A stretch of 64,000 nt of DNA from an uncultured Clostridia bacterium (GCA_947623505.1 CANQGT010000007.1:17408-81407), one strand, 5' to 3'; counted from the stretch's first letter, positions 8,331 to 17,651 are shown. Notes: generated by a model from the sequence alone, not told the origin. Translations and numbers: made by a program.

Positions 8331-10574
8331 TTAAAACGTAAGCTGCTCGCCTATATCTCCGGCGGACGGCAGCGCTCCGGCGGCAGGAAGATTTTTTGCC
8401 CTGAAGCGCCACGGCTTTTCAAATTCGCCCTCGTTGTAAATATGCGCTGAAACGGCTTTATCCGTCTTCTTTTTGAGTTGAAGCGCTTTTACGCCCTGGG
8501 TGTTTTTTGTTGTTTTCGTGGAAATCAGCGCCGTGTTCACAAGAAGCTTTCTTCCGTTTGCGCCGCATATAACGATTTCCGTATCTTCGGGAATATAAAG
8601 CGCCGCGGCCAGCGGGGATTTATCGCAATAGGCGTTTATCAGTTTTTTTCTGTTTGTTTTCGTTTCGTAAGCGGAAATATCCACCTTGGCCAGTTTTCCG
8701 TCCTCAAAAACGAATATCATATAGCCCTTGTATTCTTTAAGAACGGCGACATAATTGCAGTACTCTCCCTCGTCCATACCCAATTTCGCGGGAATATAAT
8801 CGCCGAGGACTGAGGCTTTAGTATCCTGAAAATCGTCTATTTTCGCCTTATAGACCTGATGCATTGTTGTAAAGGCAAGAAGCTCGTCTCTGTTTGAGCA
8901 TTCAACCGTTTCGGTTATCTCATCGCCCTCTTTTACTTTATGCTCTCCGCTGAGGCGGAGATTCGCGGTGCGGATTTTTTTGAAATATCCCTCTCTTGTT
9001 ATAAAAACCGTTACGGGATAATCCGGTATTTCGGTAGTTTCGTCCGCAATTTCGTCGGAAATCTCATAAAGTATCTCGCTTCGCCTGCCCGAATCGTATT
9101 TTTCGATGACGTTTTCAAGCTCCGAAACGATTATCTTTTTAAGCCTGGTTTGGCTGGAAAGCGTTTTTTCAAGATCCGCCGCCTCGTTTTCAAGCGTTTC
9201 AATATCCTTGATGCGCTTTAAAATATACTCTCTGTTTAAATGGCGCAGTTTTATCTCGGCAACGTATTCCGCCTGTGTCTCGTCTATTCCGAAGCCTATC
9301 ATAAGATTCGGCACAACGTCCGCCTCGCTCTCAGTTTGGCGGATTATTTTTATCGCTTTATCTATATCGAGCAGTATTTTTGAAAGCCCTTTGAGCAAAT
9401 GCAGCTGTTTTCTTTTTTTATCAAGAGTAAAGCTGACTCTTCTCGTTACGCAGCCGAGCCTGAATTTCGTCCATTCGTCAAGTATTTCGCGCACTCCGCG
9501 AACTTTCGGCGTTCCGTTGATAAGAACGTTAAAATTGCACGGAAAAGCCTCTTCAAGCGGCGTCATTTTATAAAGACGGGCCATCAGCCTTTCGGGATCG
9601 GTGCCGCGCTTAAGATCTATGGTTATTTTGAGTCCTTTAAGATCTGTTTCGTCCCTGACGTCGGAAATTTCTTTAATTTTATTCGCCTTAACAAGCTCGA
9701 TGATTTTATCTATAACCGCCTCCGAGGTGGTGGTAGGCGGTATCTGCGTTATATCAACGCAGTTATATGATTTATCGTAAGAGTAGCGCGCCCTTACTTT
9801 AACGGAGCCTCTGCCCGTTTCATAAATTCTTTCAAGCTCTTCTTTATCATATATTACAAATCCTCCGCCCACAAAATCGGGAGCTATCAGAGTATCAGAA
9901 ATGATATGATTCGGATTTTTAATCAGGGCAATCGTTGTTTCGCAAAGCTCTTTAAGATTGAATGATGCGATTGAAGACGCCATACTGACCGCGATTCCGG
10001 TTGTTACGTTGCAGAGAATGGACGGGAAAGTGACCGGAAGCAGCTTCGGTTCTTTCATGGTATTGTCGTAATTATCCACAAATTCAACGGTATCTTTGTC
10101 TATATCGTCAAAAAGCTCTTTGCATATCGGCGCGAGCTTTGCCTCGGTGTAACGCGAAGCGGCATACATCATATTTTTAGAATACGCCTTGCCGAAATTC
10201 CCCTTCGATTCAACGTAGGGATACAAAAGCGTTTCGTTGCCCCTTGAAAGACGCACCATAGTTTCGTAAATGGAAGCGTCGCCGTGGGGATTGAGCTGCA
10301 TGGTTCTGCCAACGATATTTGCGCTTTTTATTGTGCCGCCTTTCAGCAGGCCCATATTATACATTGTGTATAACAGCTTTCTGTGAGAAGGCTTCAGGCC
10401 GTCTATATCGGGTATCGCGCGCGAAAGAATAACGCTCATAGCATAGGGCATAAAATTTTCAACGAGCGTTTTTGTTATAATTTCGCTCTTGACCTTGCCC
10501 GCGTCCTCAATATGAACGTTTTCATTAAGCGGATTCGCATTGCTTTCGGGAATATTTTTCTTTCTTTTAGCCAT
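8331..10574 (-). CDS. Type II topoisomerase subunit A (ParC/GyrA family)
   Basis: A 747-residue DNA-cleaving subunit. The winged-helix motif reads IDGLKPSHRKLLY (about 57-69) and the catalytic tyrosine is Tyr142 in YAASRYTEAKL. A coiled-coil tower and a beta-pinwheel-like C-terminal third follow; the GyrA-box typical of gyrase is not seen, which favours a topoisomerase IV-like decatenating enzyme. Together with the downstream-numbered subunit B gene it forms a two-gene operon, 13 bases apart. Sequence around the active site differs from standard GyrA/ParC (for example KPSHRKLLYTM instead of KPVQRRILYAM), so it belongs to the divergent Clostridia group; the canonical gyrase is expected elsewhere in the genome. 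Confidence 0.88.
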   Translation of the reverse strand: MAKRKKNIPESNANPLNENVHIEDAGKVKSEIITKTLVENFMPYAMSVILSRAIPDIDGLKPSHRKLLYTMYNMGLLKGGTIKSANIVGRTMQLNPHGDASIYETMVRLSRGNETLLYPYVESKGNFGKAYSKNMMYAASRYTEAKLAPICKELFDDIDKDTVEFVDNYDNTMKEPKLLPVTFPSILCNVTTGIAVSMASSIASFNLKELCETTIALIKNPNHIISDTLIAPDFVGGGFVIYDKEELERIYETGRGSVKVRARYSYDKSYNCVDITQIPPTTTSEAVIDKIIELVKANKIKEISDVRDETDLKGLKITIDLKRGTDPERLMARLYKMTPLEEAFPCNFNVLINGTPKVRGVREILDEWTKFRLGCVTRRVSFTLDKKRKQLHLLKGLSKILLDIDKAIKIIRQTESEADVVPNLMIGFGIDETQAEYVAEIKLRHLNREYILKRIKDIETLENEAADLEKTLSSQTRLKKIIVSELENVIEKYDSGRRSEILYEISDEIADETTEIPDYPVTVFITREGYFKKIRTANLRLSGEHKVKEGDEITETVECSNRDELLAFTTMHQVYKAKIDDFQDTKASVLGDYIPAKLGMDEGEYCNYVAVLKEYKGYMIFVFEDGKLAKVDISAYETKTNRKKLINAYCDKSPLAAALYIPEDTEIVICGANGRKLLVNTALISTKTTKNTQGVKALQLKKKTDKAVSAHIYNEGEFEKPWRFRAKNLPAAGALPSAGDIGEQLTF

Positions 10575-10587
10575 AAAATATCTCTCC

Positions 10588-12564
10588 TCAGCTTACGTCG
10601 GCGGCGTCTATATAAAGATGGCCGAAATCGGTAATATATTGCTTTCTGCCCTCAAGATCGTCGCCTACAAGCAAATCAAATATGCGCGAGGTTTTTTCGG
10701 CCTCGTCCGGCGTTACAAGGATAAGCCGCCTTGTAGCGGGATTCATCGTTGTGAGAGCCATCATCTCCGCCTCGTTTTCACCGAGACCTTTTGAGCGCTG
10801 AACGGTGTATTTCTGATCACCGAGCTGCGCCTTTATTCTGTCCATTTCCATTTCGTTATAGGCAAAATAAGTCTGATCCCTGCAAGTGACCTCATAAAGC
10901 GGCGATTCGTCAATAAAGACCTTACCCTGCTCAATAAGCTTAGGCATAAGGCGGTAAATCATCGTAAGCACCATAGTTCTTATATGGAATCCGTCAACGT
11001 CCGCGTCGGTGCAGATAAGTATTTTGCTCCAGCGCAGGTTGTCCATATCAAAATCGGAGATCCCTTTTGACGCTTTGGAGCGAACCTCAACTCCGCAGCC
11101 GAGAACCTTTATAAGATCTGTAATAATATCGCTTTTGAAAATTTTATCGTATTCGCATTTAAGGCAGTTTAATATTTTGCCCCTTATAGGCATTATCGCC
11201 TGAAAATTCGCGTCTCTCGCCTGCTTGCACGCGCCGAGAGCCGAATCGCCCTCAACTATGAATATTTCCCTTTCGTTTACGTCTTTTGAACGGCAGTCAA
11301 CGAATTTCTGAATACGGTTCGTCATATCGATTTTTGACTGAAGAGTATTCTTTAGGGTTTTTCTTGTGTTTTCCGCCTTTAAGCGGCTGCGCATATTTAT
11401 TATTACCTGATCGGCAATTTTTTCCGCGTCAAGTTTGTTTTCGATAAAATAAACCTCAAGCTGCCTGCGGAAGAAATCCGTCATAGCGTCCTGAATAAAT
11501 TTATTTGTTACGGACTTTTTCGTTTGGTTTTCGTAAGACGCCTGAGTTGAAAAAGACGATACTATAAAGATAAGAATATCCTCTATATCCTGTACATTTA
11601 TCTGCCCGTCCGTTTTACTGTATTTATTATTCGCTTTAAGATAAGCGTTTATTTGATTCAGAAAAGCGCTTCTGAAGGCCTTTTCGGGCGCGCCGCCGTG
11701 CTCGAGGAAACTTGAATTATGATAATATTCCTTTAACTGCGTTTTCTGAGAAAAGCAGAGCACCGCTTTTATCTTGAGCTTGTAATCGCGCATATTTTCC
11801 CTGTCTTTTCCGACTCTTTCGCATTCCCAATACTGCGGAGCGGTAAACGCGCTTTCTCCCGCTATTTCTTTGATATAGTCCCTTATTCCCTCTTTATAGC
11901 AATACTCTTCCGTTTCAAACCTTGAACCGATCTGATTTTTAAAAATGAAAGTTACCCCATCGTTTACAATGGCCTGGCGCTTAATTGTGTCACGGTAGTA
12001 TTGAACGGGAATATCTATATCTGTAAAAACATCGAGATCCGGCTTCCAGCGGATACGGGTTCCGGTGTCTTTTTTTGAATATTCCTCTTTATGCAGGCCG
12101 CCGACGTTTTCGCCTTTTTCAAAATGGAGCTTATAGCAATATCCGTTCGAGTGTATCTCGGCGTCCATATATTCGGAGGCATACTGCGTGGCGCAGAGTC
12201 CGAGACCGTTAAGACCGAGCGAATATTCATAATTGCCGCCGTCCTCATCGTATTTTCCGCCGGCATACATTTCGCAGAAAAGGAGCTTCCAGTTGTATTC
12301 ATTTTCCGCCTTATTGAAATCAACGGGTATTCCCGCGCCGAAATCCTGAACCTCAACGGAGCCGTCCTCAAATCTCGTAACTATAATTTTATTTCCTCTG
12401 CCCTCCCTTGCCTCGTCAATGGAGTTAGAGATAATTTCAAAAACGGAATGTTCGCAGCCCTCAATACCGTCCGAGCCGAAAATAACTCCCGGCCTTTTTC
12501 TGACACGCTCAGCGCCCTTGAGCATTGAAATGCTGTCGTTTCCGTATTCCTTTTTCCTTGCCAT
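10588..12564 (-). CDS. Type II topoisomerase subunit B (ParE/GyrB family)
   Basis: A 658-residue ATPase subunit. The GHKL Bergerat fold shows SNSIDEA, the glycine turn DFGAGIP and a GLNGLGLC lid; YENQTKKS holds the QTK-loop lysine. The TOPRIM domain has EGDSALGACKQARD and DADVDGFHIRT for metal and DNA cleavage, and RSKGLGE follows. It pairs with the A subunit downstream to relax or unlink DNA. Several near-invariant motifs are altered: EGDSALGACKQ where EGDSAGGSAKQ is usual, and RPGVIFGSDG where RPGMYIGS is usual. I chose the ATG at 12562-12564 (SD GGAGG) over an upstream in-frame start in the promoter region. Confidence 0.88.
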   Translation of the reverse strand: MARKKEYGNDSISMLKGAERVRKRPGVIFGSDGIEGCEHSVFEIISNSIDEAREGRGNKIIVTRFEDGSVEVQDFGAGIPVDFNKAENEYNWKLLFCEMYAGGKYDEDGGNYEYSLGLNGLGLCATQYASEYMDAEIHSNGYCYKLHFEKGENVGGLHKEEYSKKDTGTRIRWKPDLDVFTDIDIPVQYYRDTIKRQAIVNDGVTFIFKNQIGSRFETEEYCYKEGIRDYIKEIAGESAFTAPQYWECERVGKDRENMRDYKLKIKAVLCFSQKTQLKEYYHNSSFLEHGGAPEKAFRSAFLNQINAYLKANNKYSKTDGQINVQDIEDILIFIVSSFSTQASYENQTKKSVTNKFIQDAMTDFFRRQLEVYFIENKLDAEKIADQVIINMRSRLKAENTRKTLKNTLQSKIDMTNRIQKFVDCRSKDVNEREIFIVEGDSALGACKQARDANFQAIMPIRGKILNCLKCEYDKIFKSDIITDLIKVLGCGVEVRSKASKGISDFDMDNLRWSKILICTDADVDGFHIRTMVLTMIYRLMPKLIEQGKVFIDESPLYEVTCRDQTYFAYNEMEMDRIKAQLGDQKYTVQRSKGLGENEAEMMALTTMNPATRRLILVTPDEAEKTSRIFDLLVGDDLEGRKQYITDFGHLYIDAADVS

Positions 12565-12597
12565 TTTAACCTCCGAAAACAGTTTATACAAATTTAT

Positions 12598-12647
12598 ATT
12601 ATACAATATATTGTATTTTTGTCAAGATTTTGTAATAATTATTACAA
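12598..12647 (-). promoter_or_regulatory. Topoisomerase operon promoter with two palindromes
   Basis: Minus strand TTGACA (12625-12620), 16-base spacer, TATAAT (12603-12598). The spacer and -10 region hold the 16-base palindrome ATACAATATATTGTAT (12601-12616). Just upstream of the -35 lies the 18-base palindrome TTGTAATAATTATTACAA (12630-12647). Both could be operator sites. Confidence 0.75.
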
Positions 12648-12687
12648 TATGAAGAAAATTATGATTTATAATACTTCTCCGAGCGGT

Positions 12688-12725
12688 AAAAAATTCCGGC
12701 AGTTTTAAAAACTGCCGGAATTTTT
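12688..12725. terminator. Bidirectional terminator
   Basis: Long perfect stem AAATTCCGGCAGTTTT/AAAACTGCCGGAATTT with T tracts on both strands. It would stop minus-strand transcripts from ispF that cross the repeats and protects the topoisomerase promoter. Confidence 0.8.
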
Positions 12726-12738
12726 AATATACCTTTTT

Positions 12739-13100
12739 GGCTCACCTGTGTAAGGGGAGCCGGCTGCCGACAGGCAGACTGAGGGGTTGGTCAGTTACAA
12801 TAACGCTGTTGTAACAAAACATCACAACCCTTCCGTTTCGCTTACGCTCAACACCTTCCCTTACACAGGGAAGGCTTGTTTTGGCAAAAATGTTCTTTCA
12901 CCTTTTCGGCTCTCCTGTGCAAGGGGAGCTGTCTGCCGCAGGCAGACTGAGGGGTTGGTCAGTTACAATAACGCTGTTCTAACAAAACATCACAACCCTT
13001 CCGTTTCGCTTACGCTCAACACCTTCCCTTACACAGGGAAGGCTCGTTTTTTTCAGATACGTTCTTTTATATATTCGGCTCCACTGTGTAAGGGGAGCCG
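12739..13100 (+). repeat. Two full copies and one partial copy of a ~137-bp interspersed repeat
   Basis: Copy 1 is 12739-12875, copy 2 12908-13044, and a 5' stub lies at 13076-13100. Each copy starts GGCTCWCCTGTGYAAGGGGAGC, has a central GACTGAGGGGTTGG and GTTACAATAACG, and ends CCTTCCCTTACACAGGGAAGGC. The ends are imperfect inverted repeats of each other, and internal hairpins are present. No coding function; resembles a non-autonomous MITE-type family. This fills the gap between ispF and the topoisomerase promoter. Confidence 0.85.
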
Positions 13101-13133
13101 AAAGATCGAGATCCAAAAAAACTATCCGCTTAT

Positions 13134-13601
13134 TCAGATAAGCAGGCAGACGGCGTGCGCGGCTATTCCCTCGAGCGCGCCGGTAAAGCCGAGCTTTTCC
13201 TCGGTGGTTGCTTTTACGGAAACGCAGTCCTTGCCGCAGCCGCAGGCTTCGGCTATATTCCCGCGCATTTTGGAAATATACGGCGCGAGCTTCGGCTCCT
13301 GAGCTATAACCGTTGCGTCGATATTGCCTATTCCGTATCCGGCTGATTTAATTTTTACGGCAACCGTTTTCAAAAGAACGAGACTGTCCGCCCCCCTATA
13401 CTTTTCATCGGTATCGGGGAAAAGATGACCTATATCCCCCATTGCCGCCGCGCCGAGCAGAGCGTCCGCCACGGCATGGAGCAGAACGTCCGCGTCCGAA
13501 TGGCCGAGCAGACCTTTTTCATATGGTATTACAACTCCGCCGATAACGCACTTCCTGTTTTCGGCAAATCTGTGAACATCATATCCGTGGCCTATGCGCA
13601 T
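13134..13601 (-). CDS. ispF: 2-C-methyl-D-erythritol 2,4-cyclodiphosphate synthase
   Basis: A 155-residue enzyme, the usual length. [10 protein letters not shown] provides the Asp8/His10 metal ligands, and [19 protein letters not shown] (33-51) the third His and trimer contacts. It converts CDP-ME 2-phosphate to MEcPP, the fifth step of the non-mevalonate isoprenoid pathway in the cytoplasm. Its start overlaps the ispD stop by one base (TAATG), so the two are coupled; ispH of the same pathway is at 19.4-21.6 kb. It is the last gene of the six-gene operon that begins at 17538. Confidence 0.97.
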   Translation of the reverse strand: MRIGHGYDVHRFAENRKCVIGGVVIPYEKGLLGHSDADVLLHAVADALLGAAAMGDIGHLFPDTDEKYRGADSLVLLKTVAVKIKSAGYGIGNIDATVIAQEPKLAPYISKMRGNIAEACGCGKDCVSVKATTEEKLGFTGALEGIAAHAVCLLI

Positions 13602-14278
13602 TACAGTTCTCCCCTTTTCCTCAAAATGTTTTCAGCAAGCGCAATATCGCTTTGCGTCGTTATTTTTATATTATCGTAATCGCCGATGACGGCGCTCACT
13701 TTTGCGCCGAGCTTTTCGACAAGCCGGCAATCGTCCGTATAATCTTCGCCGCTTTCTTTAGCGAGCTCAATCGCGCGCGTATAGAGTTTAAAATCAAATA
13801 TCTGCGGCGTTTGTATCGCGATAAGCGCGTCTCTGTCCGGCGTGTCGATAATATTAAAATCACCGTCTATTACCTTTATCGTATCTTTTACCGGCACGCC
13901 CGTCGCGGCGGCGCCGGTTTCCTGCGCTTTATCAAGAGTTTTCAGTATCGTCTGCGGTGAAACGAGCGGCCGCGCCCCATCGTGAATAATTAAGTAATCG
14001 CACCCGTCAATCGTTTCAACGGCGTTGAAAACGCTCTGCTGACGTGTGCTTCCGCCAATCACAAAGCTGACCGATTCATCGGGCAGCAATTCGGAAAACG
14101 CTTTCAAATCACATTCGCGGCAGACGACTATTATCTCGTCTATTTCGGGCATATCGGAAAACGCCTCAACACTTCTTTCAATAACCGTTTTTCCGCCGAT
14201 TTTCAACAGCATTTTGCTTTTTTCCCCGCCCATTCTTGCGGAGTTCCCCGCTCCAAGGATTATCGCTGTATTATACAA
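13601..14278 (-). CDS. ispD: 2-C-methyl-D-erythritol 4-phosphate cytidylyltransferase
   Basis: A 225-residue nucleotidyltransferase. [12 protein letters not shown] near 8-19 is the CTP-binding signature loop, [12 protein letters not shown] near 98 the IspD signature, and GVPVKDTIK near 138 the MEP-binding part. It makes CDP-ME from MEP and CTP in the isoprenoid pathway, immediately upstream of ispF. Its start lies within the last codons of the rqcH gene (8-base overlap). Length and motifs are typical. Confidence 0.96.
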   Translation of the reverse strand: MYNTAIILGAGNSARMGGEKSKMLLKIGGKTVIERSVEAFSDMPEIDEIIVVCRECDLKAFSELLPDESVSFVIGGSTRQQSVFNAVETIDGCDYLIIHDGARPLVSPQTILKTLDKAQETGAAATGVPVKDTIKVIDGDFNIIDTPDRDALIAIQTPQIFDFKLYTRAIELAKESGEDYTDDCRLVEKLGAKVSAVIGDYDNIKITTQSDIALAENILRKRGEL

Positions 14279-15950
14279 TTCTCTTTATCCTTTCAAGTTC
14301 TGAAGTATTCGGAGTAACAAATTCGGTTTTGTAGTCCGTATAAATTACCATTCCCGGCTTAGCGCCCGCGGGCTTTCTTACGTTTTTAACTAAAGTGTAA
14401 TCAATCGGAACGTTTGACGAGCCCCTTGCCTTGCTGTTGTAAGCGGCAAGCAAAGCGGCTTCCCTTATTACCGTATCGGAAAAATCGCGGCCGTTGCTTA
14501 CAACGACTACGTGAGAGCCCGCCGTATCCTTAACGTGAAACCATAAGTCGTGATTTTTGGCGGTTTTCAAGGTGAGCCTGTCGTTCATAACGTTGTTTCT
14601 GCCAACAAGTATTCGGTATCCTTGCGAGCTTTCAAACTCCATGGGCGCAAGCGCTTTTTGCTTCTTTGCGTTTTTGGCGTTTGCGTTTTTTATAAATCCG
14701 GCAGAGGCGAGCTCGCTTTTAATTTCTGTAATTTCCGCGTCGGTTTCCGCACGCGAAAGAGCGTCCTCCACGCTTTCAAGATAATCGGCCTCGCTTTCGG
14801 CCTCGGCGATGAAATCGTTAAGCATAGCCTCGGCGACCTGTTTTTTTCTGTATTCCTTATAATATTTCTGCGCGTTTTCCCTTGCCGAAAGAGCGGGATC
14901 GACGGGCACACGCACCGTTTTGCCGCCGTCGTAATAATTTTCAAGATCAAAATACGGCAGACCTTTTTTCAGCTGATACTGATTTGTGGAAAGAAGATCG
15001 CCGAATATTCTGTATTTTTCCTTATCCCTGCATTCTTCAAGTTCTTTTTGGCGGTTAACCGCTTTTCTCACCGCGCGCTCACGCAGACTTTGCAGCATTT
15101 TGAACAGTTCTCCGGAACGCTGGCGTATTCTGTCCGCTCTGACTTTTTCGTAATAGAAAAAATCAAGCAATTCGGAAAAAGAGGAAAACTCTTTCGTTTC
15201 GGCGAGCTTGCCGTACTGCGTTATCGGCATAAAAGCAAAATCCATCGGGTGATCGCCTATAACAACAGTAGGCACGGGGGAAAGAGCGTATTTCCTTATC
15301 GTTTCAATGGAAACGCCGTTTTCATACTCTCGGCAGATTATCGGGGAAACGCCCATCACCGTATCCTGAAATGCTCCTGAGACGGATTTTTTGCTACGCG
15401 AAATTCCGCTTTTGATTTCCGAAAGCGAATCCGTAAAAATATCCAGCTTGTTTTGCGGCGGCGGAGAAACATAATCAAGACCGGGAAGCACAAGCCTTAC
15501 CTGCGATCTGCTTTCATCCACCCTTTTGACGGCGTCGATTATCCTGCCGCCCTCGGTAAGAATTATATTGCTGTATTTCCCCATTATCTCAACGATGAGC
15601 GAAAGAGAAACGGGATCTCCCAATTCGTTTGACGCGGCTAAGCGTATCTTCAGTATCCTCTCAAGGCCGTCCTGCTCGAGCGCCGTAATTTTAGCGCCTG
15701 TCAGACGTTTGCGCAGCAGCATACAAAGCATCGGCGGCTTTGCGGGATTTTCCGGCGCGTGAGCCGTAAAGTGAATACGGGCGCTGTCCGCGCGGCAGGA
15801 GATAAGCAGCTTTTTCGCACCCTCTCTTGAGCGCAGAGACAAAACGATTTCTTCCCTTGACGGCTGGTGTATCTTTTCGATACGGGAGCCGACGGCAAAA
15901 TCGCTTATTTCATTTTTAAGATGATAGAGAAAAATACCGTCTAATGCCAT
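14271..15950 (-). CDS. rqcH: NFACT-family ribosome quality control protein RqcH
   Basis: A 559-residue protein with an N-terminal NFACT-N domain (MALDGIFLYHLKNEI and the following 180 residues), helix-hairpin-helix and coiled-coil middle (about 280-420, rich in Glu/Lys/Arg), and a C-terminal NFACT-R domain with HDLWFHVKDTAGSHVVV near 460-476. RqcH binds the 50S subunit with a stalled peptidyl-tRNA and recruits alanyl-tRNA for C-terminal tailing. Older annotations call it fibronectin-binding protein. It lies in an operon with trmK and nif3, two bases after the latter. Confidence 0.93.
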   Translation of the reverse strand: MALDGIFLYHLKNEISDFAVGSRIEKIHQPSREEIVLSLRSREGAKKLLISCRADSARIHFTAHAPENPAKPPMLCMLLRKRLTGAKITALEQDGLERILKIRLAASNELGDPVSLSLIVEIMGKYSNIILTEGGRIIDAVKRVDESRSQVRLVLPGLDYVSPPPQNKLDIFTDSLSEIKSGISRSKKSVSGAFQDTVMGVSPIICREYENGVSIETIRKYALSPVPTVVIGDHPMDFAFMPITQYGKLAETKEFSSFSELLDFFYYEKVRADRIRQRSGELFKMLQSLRERAVRKAVNRQKELEECRDKEKYRIFGDLLSTNQYQLKKGLPYFDLENYYDGGKTVRVPVDPALSARENAQKYYKEYRKKQVAEAMLNDFIAEAESEADYLESVEDALSRAETDAEITEIKSELASAGFIKNANAKNAKKQKALAPMEFESSQGYRILVGRNNVMNDRLTLKTAKNHDLWFHVKDTAGSHVVVVSNGRDFSDTVIREAALLAAYNSKARGSSNVPIDYTLVKNVRKPAGAKPGMVIYTDYKTEFVTPNTSELERIKRIV

Positions 15951-15951
15951 A

Positions 15952-16698
15952 CTACACCGCCGAAACAGGATTTTTTTGATTTGCGCTTATAAACTCAATG
16001 CCGGGAAACGCCTTTTCAAGCCCATCCTTGATAAACATAAAAGAGGCGTATTCCGTTTCGTAATGCCCGGCCTCTACCACGGGAAATCCGCTTTCAAGGC
16101 AATCGAGCATGGTATGATATTTCAGTTCGCCCGTAATAAAACAGTCCGCCGCACTTTTCGCGGTTTCGATATATTCTCCGCAGGCTCCGCCGCCGACGGC
16201 AACGGTTTTAACGCGCTTTTCGCAATCGATAAATCTCACACGGCGCGAGTCGAGCGCCGCCGCGGAATAATCGGCAAGCTCTTTTACCGTCATTTCCCTT
16301 TCAAGCTCGCCGACAAAGAGAAACGAGCCGTCGATCGGCTTTGCGTTTTTCAAATTCAGCCGTTTCGCAAGCGCTCGGTTTATGCCGTTTCGGGAATTAT
16401 CATAATTCGTATGGGCGCATATAACGGAAATGCCGCTTTGAACGCAGAGGGAAACAGCGCTGTCGGCTTCGATCGAAGAAAGCGGGGAGAATATAACGGG
16501 ATGATGAGAAATGATAAGCTGAGCCGAATTTTCGGCCGCGAAACGCGCAACCCGCTTTGTAACGTCGAGACAAAGCACGGCAGTCTTTACTTCAGCCTTT
16601 TTATTCCCCAAAAGAATACCCGAATTATCCCATTCCTCCTGAGAGTCGAACGGCGCTATTTTATCTATGTAACCGTAAATATCGCTTACAGCAGTCAT
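15952..16698 (-). CDS. Nif3-like dinuclear metal centre protein (DUF34)
   Basis: A 248-residue protein. The metal-binding motif LIISHHPVIFSP lies near 59-70, with a second group GAHTNYDNS-like HTNYDNSRNGIN near 95 and EAGHYETEY near 220. The family forms toroidal hexamers with two metals per site; a GTP cyclohydrolase-like activity has been proposed but the role is not settled. Its start overlaps trmK by four bases (ATGA). The trmK-nif3 pair is a widely conserved Firmicutes arrangement. Confidence 0.92.
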   Translation of the reverse strand: MTAVSDIYGYIDKIAPFDSQEEWDNSGILLGNKKAEVKTAVLCLDVTKRVARFAAENSAQLIISHHPVIFSPLSSIEADSAVSLCVQSGISVICAHTNYDNSRNGINRALAKRLNLKNAKPIDGSFLFVGELEREMTVKELADYSAAALDSRRVRFIDCEKRVKTVAVGGGACGEYIETAKSAADCFITGELKYHTMLDCLESGFPVVEAGHYETEYASFMFIKDGLEKAFPGIEFISANQKNPVSAV

Positions 16699-17336
16699 TT
16701 CATTTTTTCCTTTACGGCGCTTATAACTTCGGAGAGCCGAGCGCCGCCCTTTTCTTTGTTTTCAAGATATTTCAGAAGATGCGCCAAATATTCGCCGCCC
16801 GCGAAATCGGTTATATTTCCCAGGTAATAATAACTCTCGGGGCGCGGAATTAAAACGCCGGTGTAAACCGCGTCAAAAACTACGTAATAATGCCTGCCCT
16901 CTTTTACGATTTTATCGGTGCCTATCTCAAAGCCGTTTTCGCAGAGATATTTTCGGAGTATCTCGGGGTGAGTCATAGGATTGAATATAAAATGCTTTGA
17001 GGCGTTTTTTATCCATGGGCATTCGGAAAGGATTTTAACGATAAGCTCGCCGCCCATTCCGCACACGGCTATATCCTGAGCGTCGTCCTCACCCAAACAT
17101 TTTAGGCCGTCGCCGATAACGCATTTGACTTTATCCTCAAGCCCGTAACGCGCGACAAGGGCGCGGCAGGAATTGAGAGGGCCCTCGTTTATATCGCAGG
17201 CAAACGCTTTTGTTATCCTGCCGTTCATTAAAAGATAAACAGGAAGAAAGCCGTGGTCGCAGCCTATATCCGCAAGAGAACGGTTTTCCCTTACAAGCAG
17301 CGCCACGGCAGACAGCCTTTGCGTTAATTCAAACAT
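16695..17336 (-). CDS. trmK: tRNA (adenine(22)-N1)-methyltransferase TrmK
   Basis: A 213-residue SAM-dependent methyltransferase. Motif I reads SLADIGCDHGFLPVYL (20-35), FACDINEGPL near 44 is motif II, and VCGMGGELIVKIL near 91 is the family signature (GMGG). It methylates A22 in the D-arm of tRNA. It follows the DUF1858 gene by one base and overlaps nif3, in the conserved order. Slightly shorter at the C-terminus than B. subtilis TrmK, but the catalytic core is complete. Confidence 0.93.
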   Translation of the reverse strand: MFELTQRLSAVALLVRENRSLADIGCDHGFLPVYLLMNGRITKAFACDINEGPLNSCRALVARYGLEDKVKCVIGDGLKCLGEDDAQDIAVCGMGGELIVKILSECPWIKNASKHFIFNPMTHPEILRKYLCENGFEIGTDKIVKEGRHYYVVFDAVYTGVLIPRPESYYYLGNITDFAGGEYLAHLLKYLENKEKGGARLSEVISAVKEKMK

Positions 17337-17337
17337 C

Positions 17338-17538
17338 TCAGCCGTTTATGGCAGCGTTGATCTTTTCAACAAGCTCGTCGGCATCCGTGCCGTGAACGGC
17401 GCAGGCTTCCTCAATAGTCTCGCCTCTTGAGGCGGGGCATCCGAGGCAGTGCATTCCCATTTCAAGGAAAAGCGGCGCGGTCTCGGGGCATATGTCAAGA
17501 ATATCGCCTATAACCGTATCTTTTGTAACAGAGGTCAT
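17338..17538 (-). CDS. DUF1858 domain protein
   Basis: A 66-residue protein: TKDTVIGDILDICPETAPLF, then MHCLGCPASRGETIEEACA. The GMHCLGCP pair of cysteines is the hallmark of DUF1858, a small helical domain often attached to or near hybrid-cluster and ScdA-type redox proteins. Function is unknown; the two cysteines suggest metal or redox chemistry. First gene of the trmK-nif3-rqcH-ispD-ispF operon, with SD AAGGAG and the promoter at 17600-17628. Confidence 0.85.
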   Translation of the reverse strand: MTSVTKDTVIGDILDICPETAPLFLEMGMHCLGCPASRGETIEEACAVHGTDADELVEKINAAING

Positions 17539-17599
17539 TTTTAAAACTCCTTTTCAATTTGATCGTCATTTTCGGAAGAATACTGCCTTCCGCCAAAAT

Positions 17600-17651
17600 A
17601 TTATAATATATAACAAAAACCTTTGCAAGTGCATAAAGTTTATGTTAATAT
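17600..17651. promoter_or_regulatory. Divergent promoters sharing one -35 hexamer
   Basis: The palindromic hexamer TTGCAA (17623-17628) serves both strands. Minus: 17-base spacer to TATAAT (17605-17600), for the DUF1858 operon. Plus: 17-base spacer to TAATAT (17646-17651), for the acyltransferase gene. The minus promoter is the stronger match. Confidence 0.65.

Noticed and set aside
12787..13302. A 171-residue frame across the repeats at 12.8-13.3 kb, and similar frames at 31.4, 35.9 and 36.1 kb
   Set aside because: They are translations of the repeat units, with duplicated segments and no ribosome sites or family likeness.
15976..16827. A 283-residue frame opposite nif3 and trmK (and similar long frames opposite other genes, for example 44479-45327 and 42903-43658)
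   Set aside because: They mirror conserved genes with clear motifs on the other strand; they show no start signals.
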